Assembly: GCF_022414575.1 (NCBI RefSeq)
Contig: NZ_JADWYQ010000027.1
Coordinates: 30,186-94,185 of the forward strand
DNA: 64,000 nucleotides
DNA from: Streptomyces sp. MUM 178J
Lineage (GTDB): Bacteria > Actinomycetota > Actinomycetes > Streptomycetales > Streptomycetaceae
Direction: 5' to 3'
Numbering within the stretch: the first letter of the stretch is position 1; every line of letters begins with the position of its first letter. A program made the translations under genes and the position numbers. The notes beneath the pieces were generated by a model. That model had not been told where the DNA came from. It searched no databases and worked only from the letters and a program-made list of their open reading frames with translations. Positions 7,443 to 18,501 of this stretch are shown piece after piece.

Positions 7443-8489
7443 TCACTCGTTGGCCGCACGGGGGCGGTCGTCGTCGGCGTACTGGTCGAAGAGGGGGGTG
7501 CGGCTGCGGTCGGGGCGGGGGCGGCGTGCGGGTTCCGGGGTGGGGTCCGCGGAGGAGGAGCGGGCCGCGCTCCAGGTTTCCGGGTCTCCCACCTCGACGC
7601 CGCCCGTGGCGCGTGGGGCCACCGGGGCGGTGACATAGGTGGGGAGGGGGACCGGGACCGGTTCCCAGCTGTCGCCGCGGGCGGGGCCGCGGTCGCGCTG
7701 CTGGTCGAGCCATTCGGCGTGATCGGTCTGCTCGACGAGCGCCCGGCGCCCGGCCTCCTGCGGGGAGAGCGTCGGGGCCGGCTCGGGCGCGGGGTGCGGC
7801 TCGGGGTCCTCTTCCGGCGGGGCGGCGGCCTGCGCGGCCTCCTGCTGGCGGCGGGGGCGGCGGCTCTCACGCAGGCGCTGCGCCGCCGCCTCGGCGCGGC
7901 GGCGGTCCATGGTGAACGCGAAGCGGCGGCGCTCCTGGGCGCGCAGGTGCACGATGTACGTGCTGAGCAGCACGGCCGGGATGCCCGGCGCCCAGAGGAA
8001 GCCGACCCCGCCGACCGCCGCGACGATCGCGCCGAGCGTGAAGGCGAGAAAGAGGATCACGGTGGTGCGGCGGCGTCGGGCCAGGGCCTTGCTGCGGCGG
8101 GCACGCTCGGCGGCGGCCCGGTTCAGCCGGGGTCGGGCGCGGGGGCCGGGAGGGCGTCCCGGCCGCCGCTCCGGGAGGCCGGCACGGGCTTCGGCGCGGC
8201 CTTCGGGCGCGGCGAAGGCCCGGACGTCCACGGAACCCCGGGGTTCCGTGAGGGCGTCCGGGTCCGCGTCGGGTGCCTCGTGCCCTTCGGGCTCCGCCGT
8301 GCGCCCCCGCAGCTCCTTGGCGTACCGGCGCTCCATCGCCGCACGTCCGGACAGCAGCCGGATGGCGGTGGAGAAGCGTTCCGTCGGACGTGCCTCGTTG
8401 AGTTCGTCCTGCCTGCGGAGCCACATCGGCACCAAGTAGGCGGCCCAGGCCCCGACGATGACTGCGTAAATGAGGCCGCTGCTGCTCAC
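7443..8489 (-). CDS. GlpR/Rv0996-like membrane protein
   Basis: A 348-residue protein with one TM helix at the very N terminus (LIYAVIVGAWAAYLVPMWL) followed by RRQDE, a charged Pro/Arg-rich cytoplasmic segment, two TM helices around residues 138-185, and a disordered acidic/proline tail. This architecture and position (downstream of rimJ in the moeA-galU block) match mycobacterial Rv0996 and the corynebacterial protein reported as membrane receptor (GlpR) of the MoeA-like division protein Glp. By that analogy it would tie a gephyrin-like protein to the division septum. Start is GTG. Assignment rests on synteny and topology; the disordered parts are not comparable by eye. Confidence 0.65.
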   Translation of the reverse strand: MSSSGLIYAVIVGAWAAYLVPMWLRRQDELNEARPTERFSTAIRLLSGRAAMERRYAKELRGRTAEPEGHEAPDADPDALTEPRGSVDVRAFAAPEGRAEARAGLPERRPGRPPGPRARPRLNRAAAERARRSKALARRRRTTVILFLAFTLGAIVAAVGGVGFLWAPGIPAVLLSTYIVHLRAQERRRFAFTMDRRRAEAAAQRLRESRRPRRQQEAAQAAAPPEEDPEPHPAPEPAPTLSPQEAGRRALVEQTDHAEWLDQQRDRGPARGDSWEPVPVPLPTYVTAPVAPRATGGVEVGDPETWSAARSSSADPTPEPARRPRPDRSRTPLFDQYADDDRPRAANE

Positions 8490-8625
8490 GCCTCACACCG
8501 TAGAGGGGTCGGCGCAAGCGCATCGGCCAATTGGCGCGGTGTGTCGCACGATCTGGCTGATATCACGGAACTTTTTTGTGATTGTTCGGATCAGACGATG
8601 GCCGAGGCCGATCATTTTCGAACAT

Positions 8626-9234
8626 TTATTTTATTTCTGGTCTGGCGCCAGGCCGGGCCTGGTGCCAGCGGTGCAGCAGCCCCTGCGGGATCTCCTCGGC
8701 CGTCAGCGCGAAGACCAGATGGTCCCGCCATGCACCGTCGATGTGCAGATAGCGCGGACGCATCCCCTCCTCCCGGAATCCAAGTTTCTCCACGACCCGT
8801 CGGCTGGGGAGGTTCTCCGGGCGAATGCAGACCTCGATGCGGTGCAGCCCGACCGTCTGGAAGCAGTGGTCGACGGCGAGCGCCACCGCCGTCGGCATGA
8901 CGCCGCGGCCCGCGACGGCACGGTCCACCCAGTAGCCGACATGGCCCGAGCACATCGAACCCCAGGTGATCCCCGCGACGGTGAGCTGGCCGACGAGCTC
9001 TCCCCGGTACTCGATCACGAAGGGGAGCATGCGCCCGGCGTTGGCCTCCGCCCGCAGATGGCGGACCATCTGCCGGTAGGTGGGCCGCTGGGCTGCCGGA
9101 CCGCCGGGGACGGGCGGCGGCACGGTCGCCTCCCAGGGGCGCAGCCAGTCGCGGTTGCGCCGGTTGACCTCCCGCCAGTTCCGCTGGTCGCGCAGCTTTA
9201 TGGGGCGGAGGACGACCTCGCCGTCCGCCAGCAC
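8626..9234 (-). CDS. RimJ/RimL-type GNAT acetyltransferase
   Basis: About 203 residues. After VVLRPIKLRDQRNWREVN it has GELVGQLTVAGI, the acetyl-CoA-binding segment VGYWVDRAVAGRGVMPTAVAL, and the C-terminal IEVCIRPENLPSRRVVEKLGF, all typical of enzymes acetylating ribosomal-protein N termini. It is the Rv0995 (rimJ) counterpart in the syntenic block. The GTG at 9234 has no ribosome site. In the same frame a CTG at 9258 overlaps the mogA stop and has GGGGAG six bases upstream, so translation may begin there by coupling, adding ELNAPSWPA. True protein substrate unknown. Confidence 0.8.
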   Translation of the reverse strand: MLADGEVVLRPIKLRDQRNWREVNRRNRDWLRPWEATVPPPVPGGPAAQRPTYRQMVRHLRAEANAGRMLPFVIEYRGELVGQLTVAGITWGSMCSGHVGYWVDRAVAGRGVMPTAVALAVDHCFQTVGLHRIEVCIRPENLPSRRVVEKLGFREEGMRPRYLHIDGAWRDHLVFALTAEEIPQGLLHRWHQARPGARPEIK

Positions 9235-9254
9235 CGCCGGCCAGGAGGGCGCGT

Positions 9255-9896
9255 TCAGCTCGTACTCCCCTCAGAACCCGTACTCGTACTCGCCTCGACG
9301 CTCGTGCCCGCCTCGACGCTCGTGCCCGCCTCGGGGCGGGGGTGGTCTCCGCCGTGGATCTGGTCGACCGCATGGCGCAGCAGCGTGCGCAGCACCGCCA
9401 GGCCGTCGCGTACCCCGCCCGTCGAGCCGGGCAGGTTGACGATCAGCGTGCGGCCCGCGACCCCGGCGAGCCCGCGCGAGAGCGCCGCCGTGGGCACCTT
9501 CCGACTGCCGTGGGCGCGGATCGCCTCGGGGATGCCCGGGATCTCGTAGTCCACCACGGCGCGGGTGACGTCCGGGGTGCGGTCGGTGGGCGAGACGCCG
9601 GTGCCGCCCGTGGTGAGGATGACGTCGTACCCTCGGCCGACGCCCTCGCGCAGCGCCTGTTCCACGGGTGCGCCGTCGGGGACCACCCGCGGGCCGTCGA
9701 CCGTGAAACCCATCGCGGCGAGGCCCTCGGCGAGGACCGGACCGCCCTTGTCCTCGTAGACGCCCGCAAAGGCCCGGTTGGACGCGGTGACGACGAGGGC
9801 CCGGTACGGGTGGTCCGCGCGGTCGGCGGGTGCGGAGCCCGCGGCGGGGCCATGGCTGTGGACCCGTACTTCGCCCGCGCGCGCCGCCCGGCTCAT
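9255..9896 (-). CDS. mogA: Molybdopterin adenylyltransferase / MoaB-like protein
   Basis: 213 residues of the MogA/MoaB fold. It contains [11 protein letters not shown] near the start, the MPT-binding signature [17 protein letters not shown], and the [17 protein letters not shown] loop. The reaction is adenylylation of molybdopterin before molybdenum insertion by MoeA. It overlaps moaC by four bases (ATGA) and the downstream rimJ-like gene follows immediately, so moaC-mogA-rimJ form one operon. The C-terminal tail is low-complexity Ser/Thr/Glu encoded partly by an 18-bp tandem duplication and is dispensable by appearance. Confidence 0.9.
   Translation of the reverse strand: MSRAARAGEVRVHSHGPAAGSAPADRADHPYRALVVTASNRAFAGVYEDKGGPVLAEGLAAMGFTVDGPRVVPDGAPVEQALREGVGRGYDVILTTGGTGVSPTDRTPDVTRAVVDYEIPGIPEAIRAHGSRKVPTAALSRGLAGVAGRTLIVNLPGSTGGVRDGLAVLRTLLRHAVDQIHGGDHPRPEAGTSVEAGTSVEASTSTGSEGSTS
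9291..9326. repeat. 18-bp tandem duplication in mogA tail
   Basis: Two exact tandem copies of an 18-base unit (CGCCTCGACGCTCGTGCC) encode repeated EAGTSV in the disordered C terminus of MogA; the unit preserves the reading frame. Confidence 0.85.
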
Positions 9897-10372
9897 GACC
9901 GGCTCCAGTCGCCCGACTTGCCGCCCGTCTTCTCCTCCACGCGGACGTCCGTGATCACCGCGCCCTTGTCGACCGCCTTGACCATGTCGACGACGGTGAG
10001 GGCGGCCACGGAGACGGCGGTGAGCGCCTCCATCTCGACGCCCGTCCGGTCCGTGGTCCGGACGACAGCCGTGATCTCCACCGCGTCGTCCGCGACGGTC
10101 AGATCGACCGTGACGCCCGAGACCGCCAGCGGGTGGCAGAGCGGGATCAGATCGGGGGTGCGCTTGACGCCCATGATTCCGGCGATGCGCGCGGTGGCGA
10201 GCGCGTCGCCCTTGGGCATGCCCTCGCCGCGCAGCAGTTCCACCACGCGGGGCGCGACCAGCACTCGGCCGCTGGCGCGGGCGGTGCGGGCCGTGACGTC
10301 CTTGCCGGAGACGTCCACCATGCGGGCCGCCCCCGCGTCGTCGATGTGCGTCAGCCTGCCTTGCGTACTCAT
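9893..10372 (-). CDS. moaC: Cyclic pyranopterin monophosphate synthase
   Basis: 159 residues, the usual MoaC length. Signature segments are [42 protein letters not shown] with the catalytic lysines and histidine, and [24 protein letters not shown]. The enzyme converts the cyclic GTP derivative made by MoaA into cPMP in molybdenum cofactor synthesis. ATG 10372 ([11 protein letters not shown]) is chosen because it begins at the conserved N terminus and has GGGAG upstream; the open frame further upstream is not conserved in character. First gene of the moaC-mogA-rimJ unit. Confidence 0.93.
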   Translation of the reverse strand: MSTQGRLTHIDDAGAARMVDVSGKDVTARTARASGRVLVAPRVVELLRGEGMPKGDALATARIAGIMGVKRTPDLIPLCHPLAVSGVTVDLTVADDAVEITAVVRTTDRTGVEMEALTAVSVAALTVVDMVKAVDKGAVITDVRVEEKTGGKSGDWSRS

Positions 10373-10440
10373 CTGCTGTGGCGCTCCCGGTCGGGCCTTG
10401 TCAGGCGTGGCCTGGCGGCCGCGCCCGGCGTGCTGCCGGT

Positions 10441-10473
10441 GCGGCCCCGCGGCCTGCGGGTGTGCGGGGCCGC
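10441..10473 (-). terminator. Hairpin between moeA and moaC
   Basis: GCGGCCCCGC (10441-10450) pairs with GCGGGGCCGC (10464-10473) around a 13-base loop. It lies downstream of moeA on the minus strand and probably separates galU-moeA from moaC-mogA. Confidence 0.6.
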
Positions 10474-10629
10474 GGGCCTGTGTGGTCAGACACCGTACCG
10501 CCACCGTATGCCCGTCACCCGGTCAGTACCGCCGCTGCCGCGCGTACGCACGGCCCGTCCCGTCCTCAGGAGCCCGCCGGCCGGTCGGCGCCGCCGCTGC
10601 GAGCCCGCGGCCGCCCACCGGTCCGGCCC

Positions 10630-11934
10630 TCACCCCAGCAGGACCACGTCCACCTCGGCCCCCGCCTCTGCGGACGCCTGGGACTCGGGGATCACGATCA
10701 GACAGTCGGCGTGCGCGAGGGCCGCGATCAGATGGGAGCCCGAGCCTCCCACCGGGGCGACCGTGCCCGTCTGCGGGTCGTACGTCCCCCGCAGGAACTG
10801 GCGCTTCCCCTCCGGTGACGTCAGCGCCTTGTCGGTCTTGAGGGCGGCCCGCGCCCGGGGCCGGTGCAGATCCTTCAGGCCCATCAGGGCGCGGATCGCG
10901 GGCCGTACGAACAGCTCGAACGACACATACGACGAGACCGGGTTCCCGGGGAGGGCGAGCAGCGGGGTGTGCTCCGGGCCGATCGAGCCAAAGCCCTGCG
11001 GCTTGCCCGGCTGCATGGCCAGCTTGCGGAACTGCACGCCGCCGCCCGGCTCGTCCTCGTCTCCGACCGAGGAGAGGGCCTCCTTGACCACGTCGTACGC
11101 CCCTACGCTCACCCCGCCCGTGGTGACCAGCAGGTCGGCGCGGATCAGCTGGTCCTCGATGGCGGCGCGCAGCTCGTCAGCGTCGTCGGTGACCGCGCCG
11201 ACGCGGTAGGCGAGGGCCCCCGCGTCGCGCGCGGCGGCGGTGAGGGCGTAGCTGTTGGAGTCGTAGATCTGGCCCTCGCCCAGCGCCTCGCCCGGCTGGA
11301 CCAGCTCGCTGCCGGTGGACAGCACCACGACGCGCGGCCGCGGCCGGACCCGCACGGTCGCCCGGCCGATGGCCGCGAGCAGCCCGATCTGGGGTGGTCC
11401 GAGGACGGTGCCCGTCGCCAGCGCCACCTCGCCCGCCTGGACGTCGCTGCCGCGCGAGCGCACATGCGCGCGCGCCTCGACAGAGCGGTGCACCCTGACC
11501 TCGCCGCCGGCCGCCTCGGGGGCCTGCCCCGCCGGGAGCATCGTCGAGGCCGCGCCGCCGCCCGAGCCGCCGTCGGTCCACTCGACCGGGACGACCGCCT
11601 CCGCGCCGGGCGGCAGCGGGGCTCCGGTCATGATCCGGGCGGCCTGTCCCTGGCCGACCGTCGGCAGTCCCCCGCTGCCTGCGGCCACGTCGCCGATGAC
11701 GGCGAGGACGGCGGGATACTCCTCGCTCGCTCCGGCGACGTCGGCGGTGCGGACGGCGTAGCCGTCCATGGAGCTGTTGTCGAAGGGGGGCAGGGCGACC
11801 GGCACGGTGACGTCCTCGACGAGGACGCAGCCCTGGGCGTCGGGGAGCTGGAGCTCGATCGGATCCAGCGGGCGGATCGCGCCGAGGATGTCCTCCAGAT
11901 GGTCGTCCACCGACCAGATCGCACCGCTGCTCAC
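10630..11934 (-). CDS. moeA: MoeA-family molybdotransferase / Glp-like division protein
   Basis: 434 residues with all MoeA domains: DNSSMDGYAVR, the MTGAPLPPGAEAVVPVE loop, VVVLSTGSELVQPGE, and TTGGVSVGAYDVVKEAL in the MoaB-like domain, then LPGNPVSSYVSFELFVRPAI and a C-terminal domain IV. MoeA inserts molybdate into adenylylated molybdopterin. The same actinobacterial orthologue (Rv0994 position, next to a GlpR-like membrane gene) has been reported in corynebacteria as Glp, a gephyrin-like partner of FtsZ, so a division role alongside or instead of catalysis is possible. GTG start overlaps the galU stop by four bases (GTGA), indicating coupling. Confidence 0.88.
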   Translation of the reverse strand: MSSGAIWSVDDHLEDILGAIRPLDPIELQLPDAQGCVLVEDVTVPVALPPFDNSSMDGYAVRTADVAGASEEYPAVLAVIGDVAAGSGGLPTVGQGQAARIMTGAPLPPGAEAVVPVEWTDGGSGGGAASTMLPAGQAPEAAGGEVRVHRSVEARAHVRSRGSDVQAGEVALATGTVLGPPQIGLLAAIGRATVRVRPRPRVVVLSTGSELVQPGEALGEGQIYDSNSYALTAAARDAGALAYRVGAVTDDADELRAAIEDQLIRADLLVTTGGVSVGAYDVVKEALSSVGDEDEPGGGVQFRKLAMQPGKPQGFGSIGPEHTPLLALPGNPVSSYVSFELFVRPAIRALMGLKDLHRPRARAALKTDKALTSPEGKRQFLRGTYDPQTGTVAPVGGSGSHLIAALAHADCLIVIPESQASAEAGAEVDVVLLG

Positions 11935-12902
11935 GCTTGCTGCATCTCCCCGGTCATGTCCTCGGTCATTTCCCCGGTCATGTCCTCGGTCATCTCCTGG
12001 GCCATCTCCTCGGTCACGAAGCCGCGCAGCCAGGTCCGGAACTCCGGGCCCAGGTCTTCACGTTCGCACGCGAGTCTGACAATGGCCCGCAGATAGTCGC
12101 CGCGGTCGCCGGTGTCGTACCGGCGGCCCTTGAAGACGACGCCGTGGACCGGGCCGCCCAGGGACTCGTCCTCCGCGAGCTTCTGCAGGGCGTCGGTGAG
12201 CTGGATCTCGTTGCCCCGGCCGGGCTCGGTCTTGCGCAGTATCTCGAAGACGGCCGGGTCCAGGACATAGCGGCCGATGATCGCGAGATTGCTCGGGGCC
12301 TCCGACGGGTCCGGCTTCTCGACGAGGTCGGTGACCCTGACGACGTCCGCCTCGCCGGTCGTCGTCACGGCCGCGCAGCCGTACATGTGGATCTGCGCGG
12401 GGTCGACCTCCATCAGCGCGATGACGCTGCCGCCCTCCTGCTCCTGGACCTCCACCATGCGGGCGAGAAGCGGGTCCCGGGGGTCGATCAGGTCGTCGCC
12501 GAGGAGGACGGCGAAGGGCTGGTCGCCGACGTGCGGGGCGGCGCACAGCACGGCGTGGCCGAGGCCGCGCGGATCGCCCTGGCGCACATAGTGCATGGTG
12601 GCCAGGTCGCTGGACTCCTGGACCTTCGCCAGCCGGTTGGCGTCGCCCTTGCGGGTGAGCGCTTCCTCCAGCTCGTAGTTGCGGTCGAAGTGGTCCTCGA
12701 GGGGGCGCTTGTTGCGACCGGTGATCATCAGTACGTCGGAGAGGCCCGCCGCCACCGCCTCCTCGACCACGTACTGGATGGCGGGTTTGTCGACCACAGG
12801 CAGCATCTCTTTGGGAGTGGCTTTGGTGGCGGGCAGGAACCGGGTGCCGAGACCCGCGGCAGGGATGACAGCCTTGCTGATCCTGGGGTGCGACTGAGTC
12901 AT
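11931..12902 (-). CDS. galU: UTP-glucose-1-phosphate uridylyltransferase
   Basis: 323 residues. The nucleotidyltransferase signature VIPAAGLGTRFLPATKATPK with the following EMLPVVDKPAIQYVVEEA is intact, as are GLGHAVLCA, LLGDDLIDP, VEKPDPSEAPSNLAIIGRY and the C-terminal GRRYDTGDRGDYLRAIV. It makes UDP-glucose for wall polymers and trehalose/glycogen metabolism. The last 28 residues are an unusual acidic Met-rich repeat (MTEDMTGEM units) not part of the fold. It is the first gene of the galU-moeA unit and is divergent from the cyclo-ligase gene, as in mycobacteria. Confidence 0.93.
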   Translation of the reverse strand: MTQSHPRISKAVIPAAGLGTRFLPATKATPKEMLPVVDKPAIQYVVEEAVAAGLSDVLMITGRNKRPLEDHFDRNYELEEALTRKGDANRLAKVQESSDLATMHYVRQGDPRGLGHAVLCAAPHVGDQPFAVLLGDDLIDPRDPLLARMVEVQEQEGGSVIALMEVDPAQIHMYGCAAVTTTGEADVVRVTDLVEKPDPSEAPSNLAIIGRYVLDPAVFEILRKTEPGRGNEIQLTDALQKLAEDESLGGPVHGVVFKGRRYDTGDRGDYLRAIVRLACEREDLGPEFRTWLRGFVTEEMAQEMTEDMTGEMTEDMTGEMQQA

Positions 12903-13003
12903 GCGGGCACTTTATCCGGTGGCTATGGGCTGAAGATGAGCCTCCGGTTAACTTCAGCCTCATAAAGCTTCATAAAGCTGGACACGAGAGGTTTGAGAGA
13001 CGA

Positions 13004-13636
13004 GTGATAGGCGAAGACATGGCGGGTACATACGGAATGCCCGATGCATCCGCCAAGGCGGTCCTGCGGCGTGAACTCCTCGACGCGCGGGGGCGGCTGT
13101 CCTCCGATGAGGCACGGGCCGCCTCCGCGGACCTCGCCCGCCATGCGCTCGCCCTGCCGGAACTGGCCGACGCGGGCACCGTCGCAGCATACGTCTCGGT
13201 GGGTCGCGAGCCCGGCACCCGGCTGCTGCTCGACGCGCTGCGCGACCGCGGCGTACGGGTCCTCCTGCCGGTGCTGCGGGAGGACAACGACCTCGACTGG
13301 GCGGTGTACGAGGGGCGGGAGCGGCTGGTGCGCGCCCGCCTCGGGCTGCTGGAGCCGCACGGCGAACGGCTCGGCGTCCAGACCGTGCTGGAGGCCGGCG
13401 CCGTGCTGCTGCCGGGTCTCGCCGTGGATGTGCGCGGCATGCGGCTGGGGCGGGGCGGCGGCTCGTACGACCGGGTGCTGGCCCGGCTCGCCGCGGCGGA
13501 CGCGGACCCCGCCCTGGTGGTGCTGCTGTACGCGAACGAGGTGGTCGGACGGGTCCCGGAGGAGCCGCACGACCACCCCGTGCACGCGGTGGTGACGCCC
13601 GAGTCGGTCAGGCGCTTCCCGGACAGGGCTGTCTGA
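13004..13636 (+). CDS. 5-formyltetrahydrofolate cyclo-ligase
   Basis: About 210 residues. The N-terminal KAVLRRELLDARGRLSS helix carries the phosphate-contacting basic residues, followed by VAAYVSVGREPGTRLLLDAL, the LLPGLAVDVRGMRLGRGGGSYDR glycine-rich ATP loop and the closing VVTPESVRRFP. The enzyme converts 5-formyl-THF to 5,10-methenyl-THF with ATP hydrolysis, recycling stored folate. GTG 13004 follows GAGAGACGA; ATG 13019 is an equally acceptable start. Divergent from galU, conserved neighbour in actinobacteria. Confidence 0.92.
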   Translation: MIGEDMAGTYGMPDASAKAVLRRELLDARGRLSSDEARAASADLARHALALPELADAGTVAAYVSVGREPGTRLLLDALRDRGVRVLLPVLREDNDLDWAVYEGRERLVRARLGLLEPHGERLGVQTVLEAGAVLLPGLAVDVRGMRLGRGGGSYDRVLARLAAADADPALVVLLYANEVVGRVPEEPHDHPVHAVVTPESVRRFPDRAV

Positions 13637-13656
13637 GCCGCCCCCGGGCCGTCGTC

Positions 13657-16515
<2,859 letters not shown>

Positions 16516-16713
16516 CGCTGTCCTTCGAGGGGCAGGGTGGTCCTGGAGTGCTGGAGCAACTGTAGGCGCAGCGCCAGGCCCGCCCCGACGGCGGTGTCCA
16601 TAAGCCCGGCTGATCCACCCCCAGTTCCCGTACACCCGTTCGGACGCATCAAGGAAACATTAATGATTAGGTAAGGTAACAAAACGAAATACGCCAACGC
16701 ATGTGCGTCGGAC

Positions 16714-18234
16714 ATGTGCACTGACAGGAAGGACCGGCCGCTGACTGTCGACCAGCTCAACGAACTCCTGCTGATGTGCTCGCTCGTGCTGCTCATCGCG
16801 GTCGTCGCGGTGCGCCTCTCCTCCCGGAGCGGTCTGCCCAGCCTGCTGCTCTACCTGGGGATCGGCATCGCGATCGGCCAGGACGGCATCTTCAACGTCC
16901 GCTTCGACAACGCCGAACTGACCCAGGTGATCGGCTATGCGGCCCTTGTGGTGATTCTGGCCGAGGGCGGTCTGGGCACCAAGTGGAAGGAGATCAGACC
17001 CGCGCTGCCGATGGCGGCCGTGCTGGCGACCGTCGGCGTCGCGGTGAGCGTGGGAGTCACCGCGGCGGGCGCGCACTACCTCGTCGGGCTGGAGTGGCGG
17101 CAGTCCCTGATCATCGGGGCGGTCGTCTCCTCGACGGACGCCGCCGCCGTCTTCTCCGTACTGCGCAAGGTGCCGCTGCCCTCACGGGTGACGGGCGCGC
17201 TGGAGGCGGAGTCCGGCTTCAACGACGCCCCCGTGGTGATCCTCGTCGTGGCCTTCTCCACGACCGGCCCCGTCGACGCGTGGTATCTGCTCATCGGCGA
17301 GATCGCACTGGAGCTGGCCATCGGCGCCGGGGTCGGCGTCGCGGTCGGCTGGCTGGGGGCGTACGGGCTGCGCAGCGTGGCGCTGCCCGCGTCCGGCCTC
17401 TACCCCATCGCCGTCATGGCGATCGCGGTGGCGGCGTACGCGGCGGGGGCCATCGCCCACGGCAGCGGCTTCCTCGCCGTCTATCTGGCCGCGGTGGTCC
17501 TCGGGAACTCTCGGCTGCCCCACGCTCCGGCGACCCGCGGCTTCGCCGAGGGAGTGGGCTGGATCGCGCAGATCGGGATGTTCGTGCTGCTCGGCCTGCT
17601 GGTCACCCCGCACGAACTGGTCGACGACTTCTGGCCCGCGGTGGCGGTGGGGCTGGTGCTGACGACGGTGGCGCGACCGCTGTCCGTGTTCGGCAGTCTG
17701 CTGCCGTTCCGCCTCCCGTGGCAGGAGAAGACGCTGATGTCCTGGGCCGGGCTGCGCGGCGCGGTGCCGATCATCCTGGCGACGATCCCGATGGTGTCCG
17801 GCATCCGGGGCAGCGACCGGGTCTTCAACATCGTCTTCGTGCTGGTGGTGGTGTACACGCTGGTGCAGGGGCCGACCCTGCCCTGGCTGGCGAGGGCACT
17901 GCGGCTCGGGTCCCCGGACGCGGCCGCCGATCTGGGCATCGAGTCGGCCCCGCTGGAGCGGCTGCGCGGACATCTGCTGTCGGTGTCCATCCCGGACGGG
18001 TCGAAGATGCACGGAGTGGAGGTGGCGGAGCTGCGGCTGCCCGCCGGAGCGGCCGTCACCCTCGTCGTACGGGACGGCAAGAGCTTCGTGCCGCTGCCGA
18101 CGACCGCGCTGCGGCAGGGCGACGAACTGCTGGTCGTGGCGACGGATCCGGTGCGGGACGCGGCCGAGCGGCGGCTGCGGGCCGTGGGGCAGGGCGGCAA
18201 ACTGGCGTACTGGCTGGGGACCGGCCCCGGCTAG
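16714..18234 (+). CDS. Potassium/proton antiporter (CPA1, with RCK_C/TrkA_C domain)
   Basis: About 500 residues. Twelve or so TM helices occupy the first 390 residues, with the CPA1 core ASSTDAAAVFSVL-type segment (VVSSTDAAAVFSV), ESGFNDAPVVILV carrying the transport Asp, and SWAGLRGAVPIILA. A C-terminal cytoplasmic RCK_C/TrkA_C domain (about 430-490: MHGVEVAELRLPAGAAVTLVVRDG) suggests ligand gating, possibly by a cyclic dinucleotide. It exchanges K+ (or Na+) for H+. ATG 16714 has no ribosome site, whereas CTG 16741 (LTVDQLNELL) has AGGAAGG eight bases upstream and is the likely real start. Confidence 0.88.
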   Translation: MCTDRKDRPLTVDQLNELLLMCSLVLLIAVVAVRLSSRSGLPSLLLYLGIGIAIGQDGIFNVRFDNAELTQVIGYAALVVILAEGGLGTKWKEIRPALPMAAVLATVGVAVSVGVTAAGAHYLVGLEWRQSLIIGAVVSSTDAAAVFSVLRKVPLPSRVTGALEAESGFNDAPVVILVVAFSTTGPVDAWYLLIGEIALELAIGAGVGVAVGWLGAYGLRSVALPASGLYPIAVMAIAVAAYAAGAIAHGSGFLAVYLAAVVLGNSRLPHAPATRGFAEGVGWIAQIGMFVLLGLLVTPHELVDDFWPAVAVGLVLTTVARPLSVFGSLLPFRLPWQEKTLMSWAGLRGAVPIILATIPMVSGIRGSDRVFNIVFVLVVVYTLVQGPTLPWLARALRLGSPDAAADLGIESAPLERLRGHLLSVSIPDGSKMHGVEVAELRLPAGAAVTLVVRDGKSFVPLPTTALRQGDELLVVATDPVRDAAERRLRAVGQGGKLAYWLGTGPG

Positions 18235-18501
18235 GGCGAACGGAAGATTGCGTTCCGGTTAATCGCAGGCGGGGAATGATCCGTGTCGCCGGTTTCACAG
18301 GCGGAACAGCCGAAATCCCTGTACCATGAAGGCACACTGATCGACCAACTCTGCCTGATGCAGAGCTGGCGCGACCGTATGGCGGCCGCGGAGCCCTCAC
18401 AGTGGGCCCCGGTATCTACCGCAGTTCCGCGCAAGAGGACAGCTCTCGGCTGCTCCCGTACACCCCGGGGAGCGCTACCAGGCGGCAGAAAGGCCAGGGC
18501 C

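Noticed and set aside
8555..8640. AT-rich patch upstream of the GlpR-like gene as a special element
   Set aside because: Clearly lower GC and probably the promoter/terminator zone, but no definable motif pair could be assigned.
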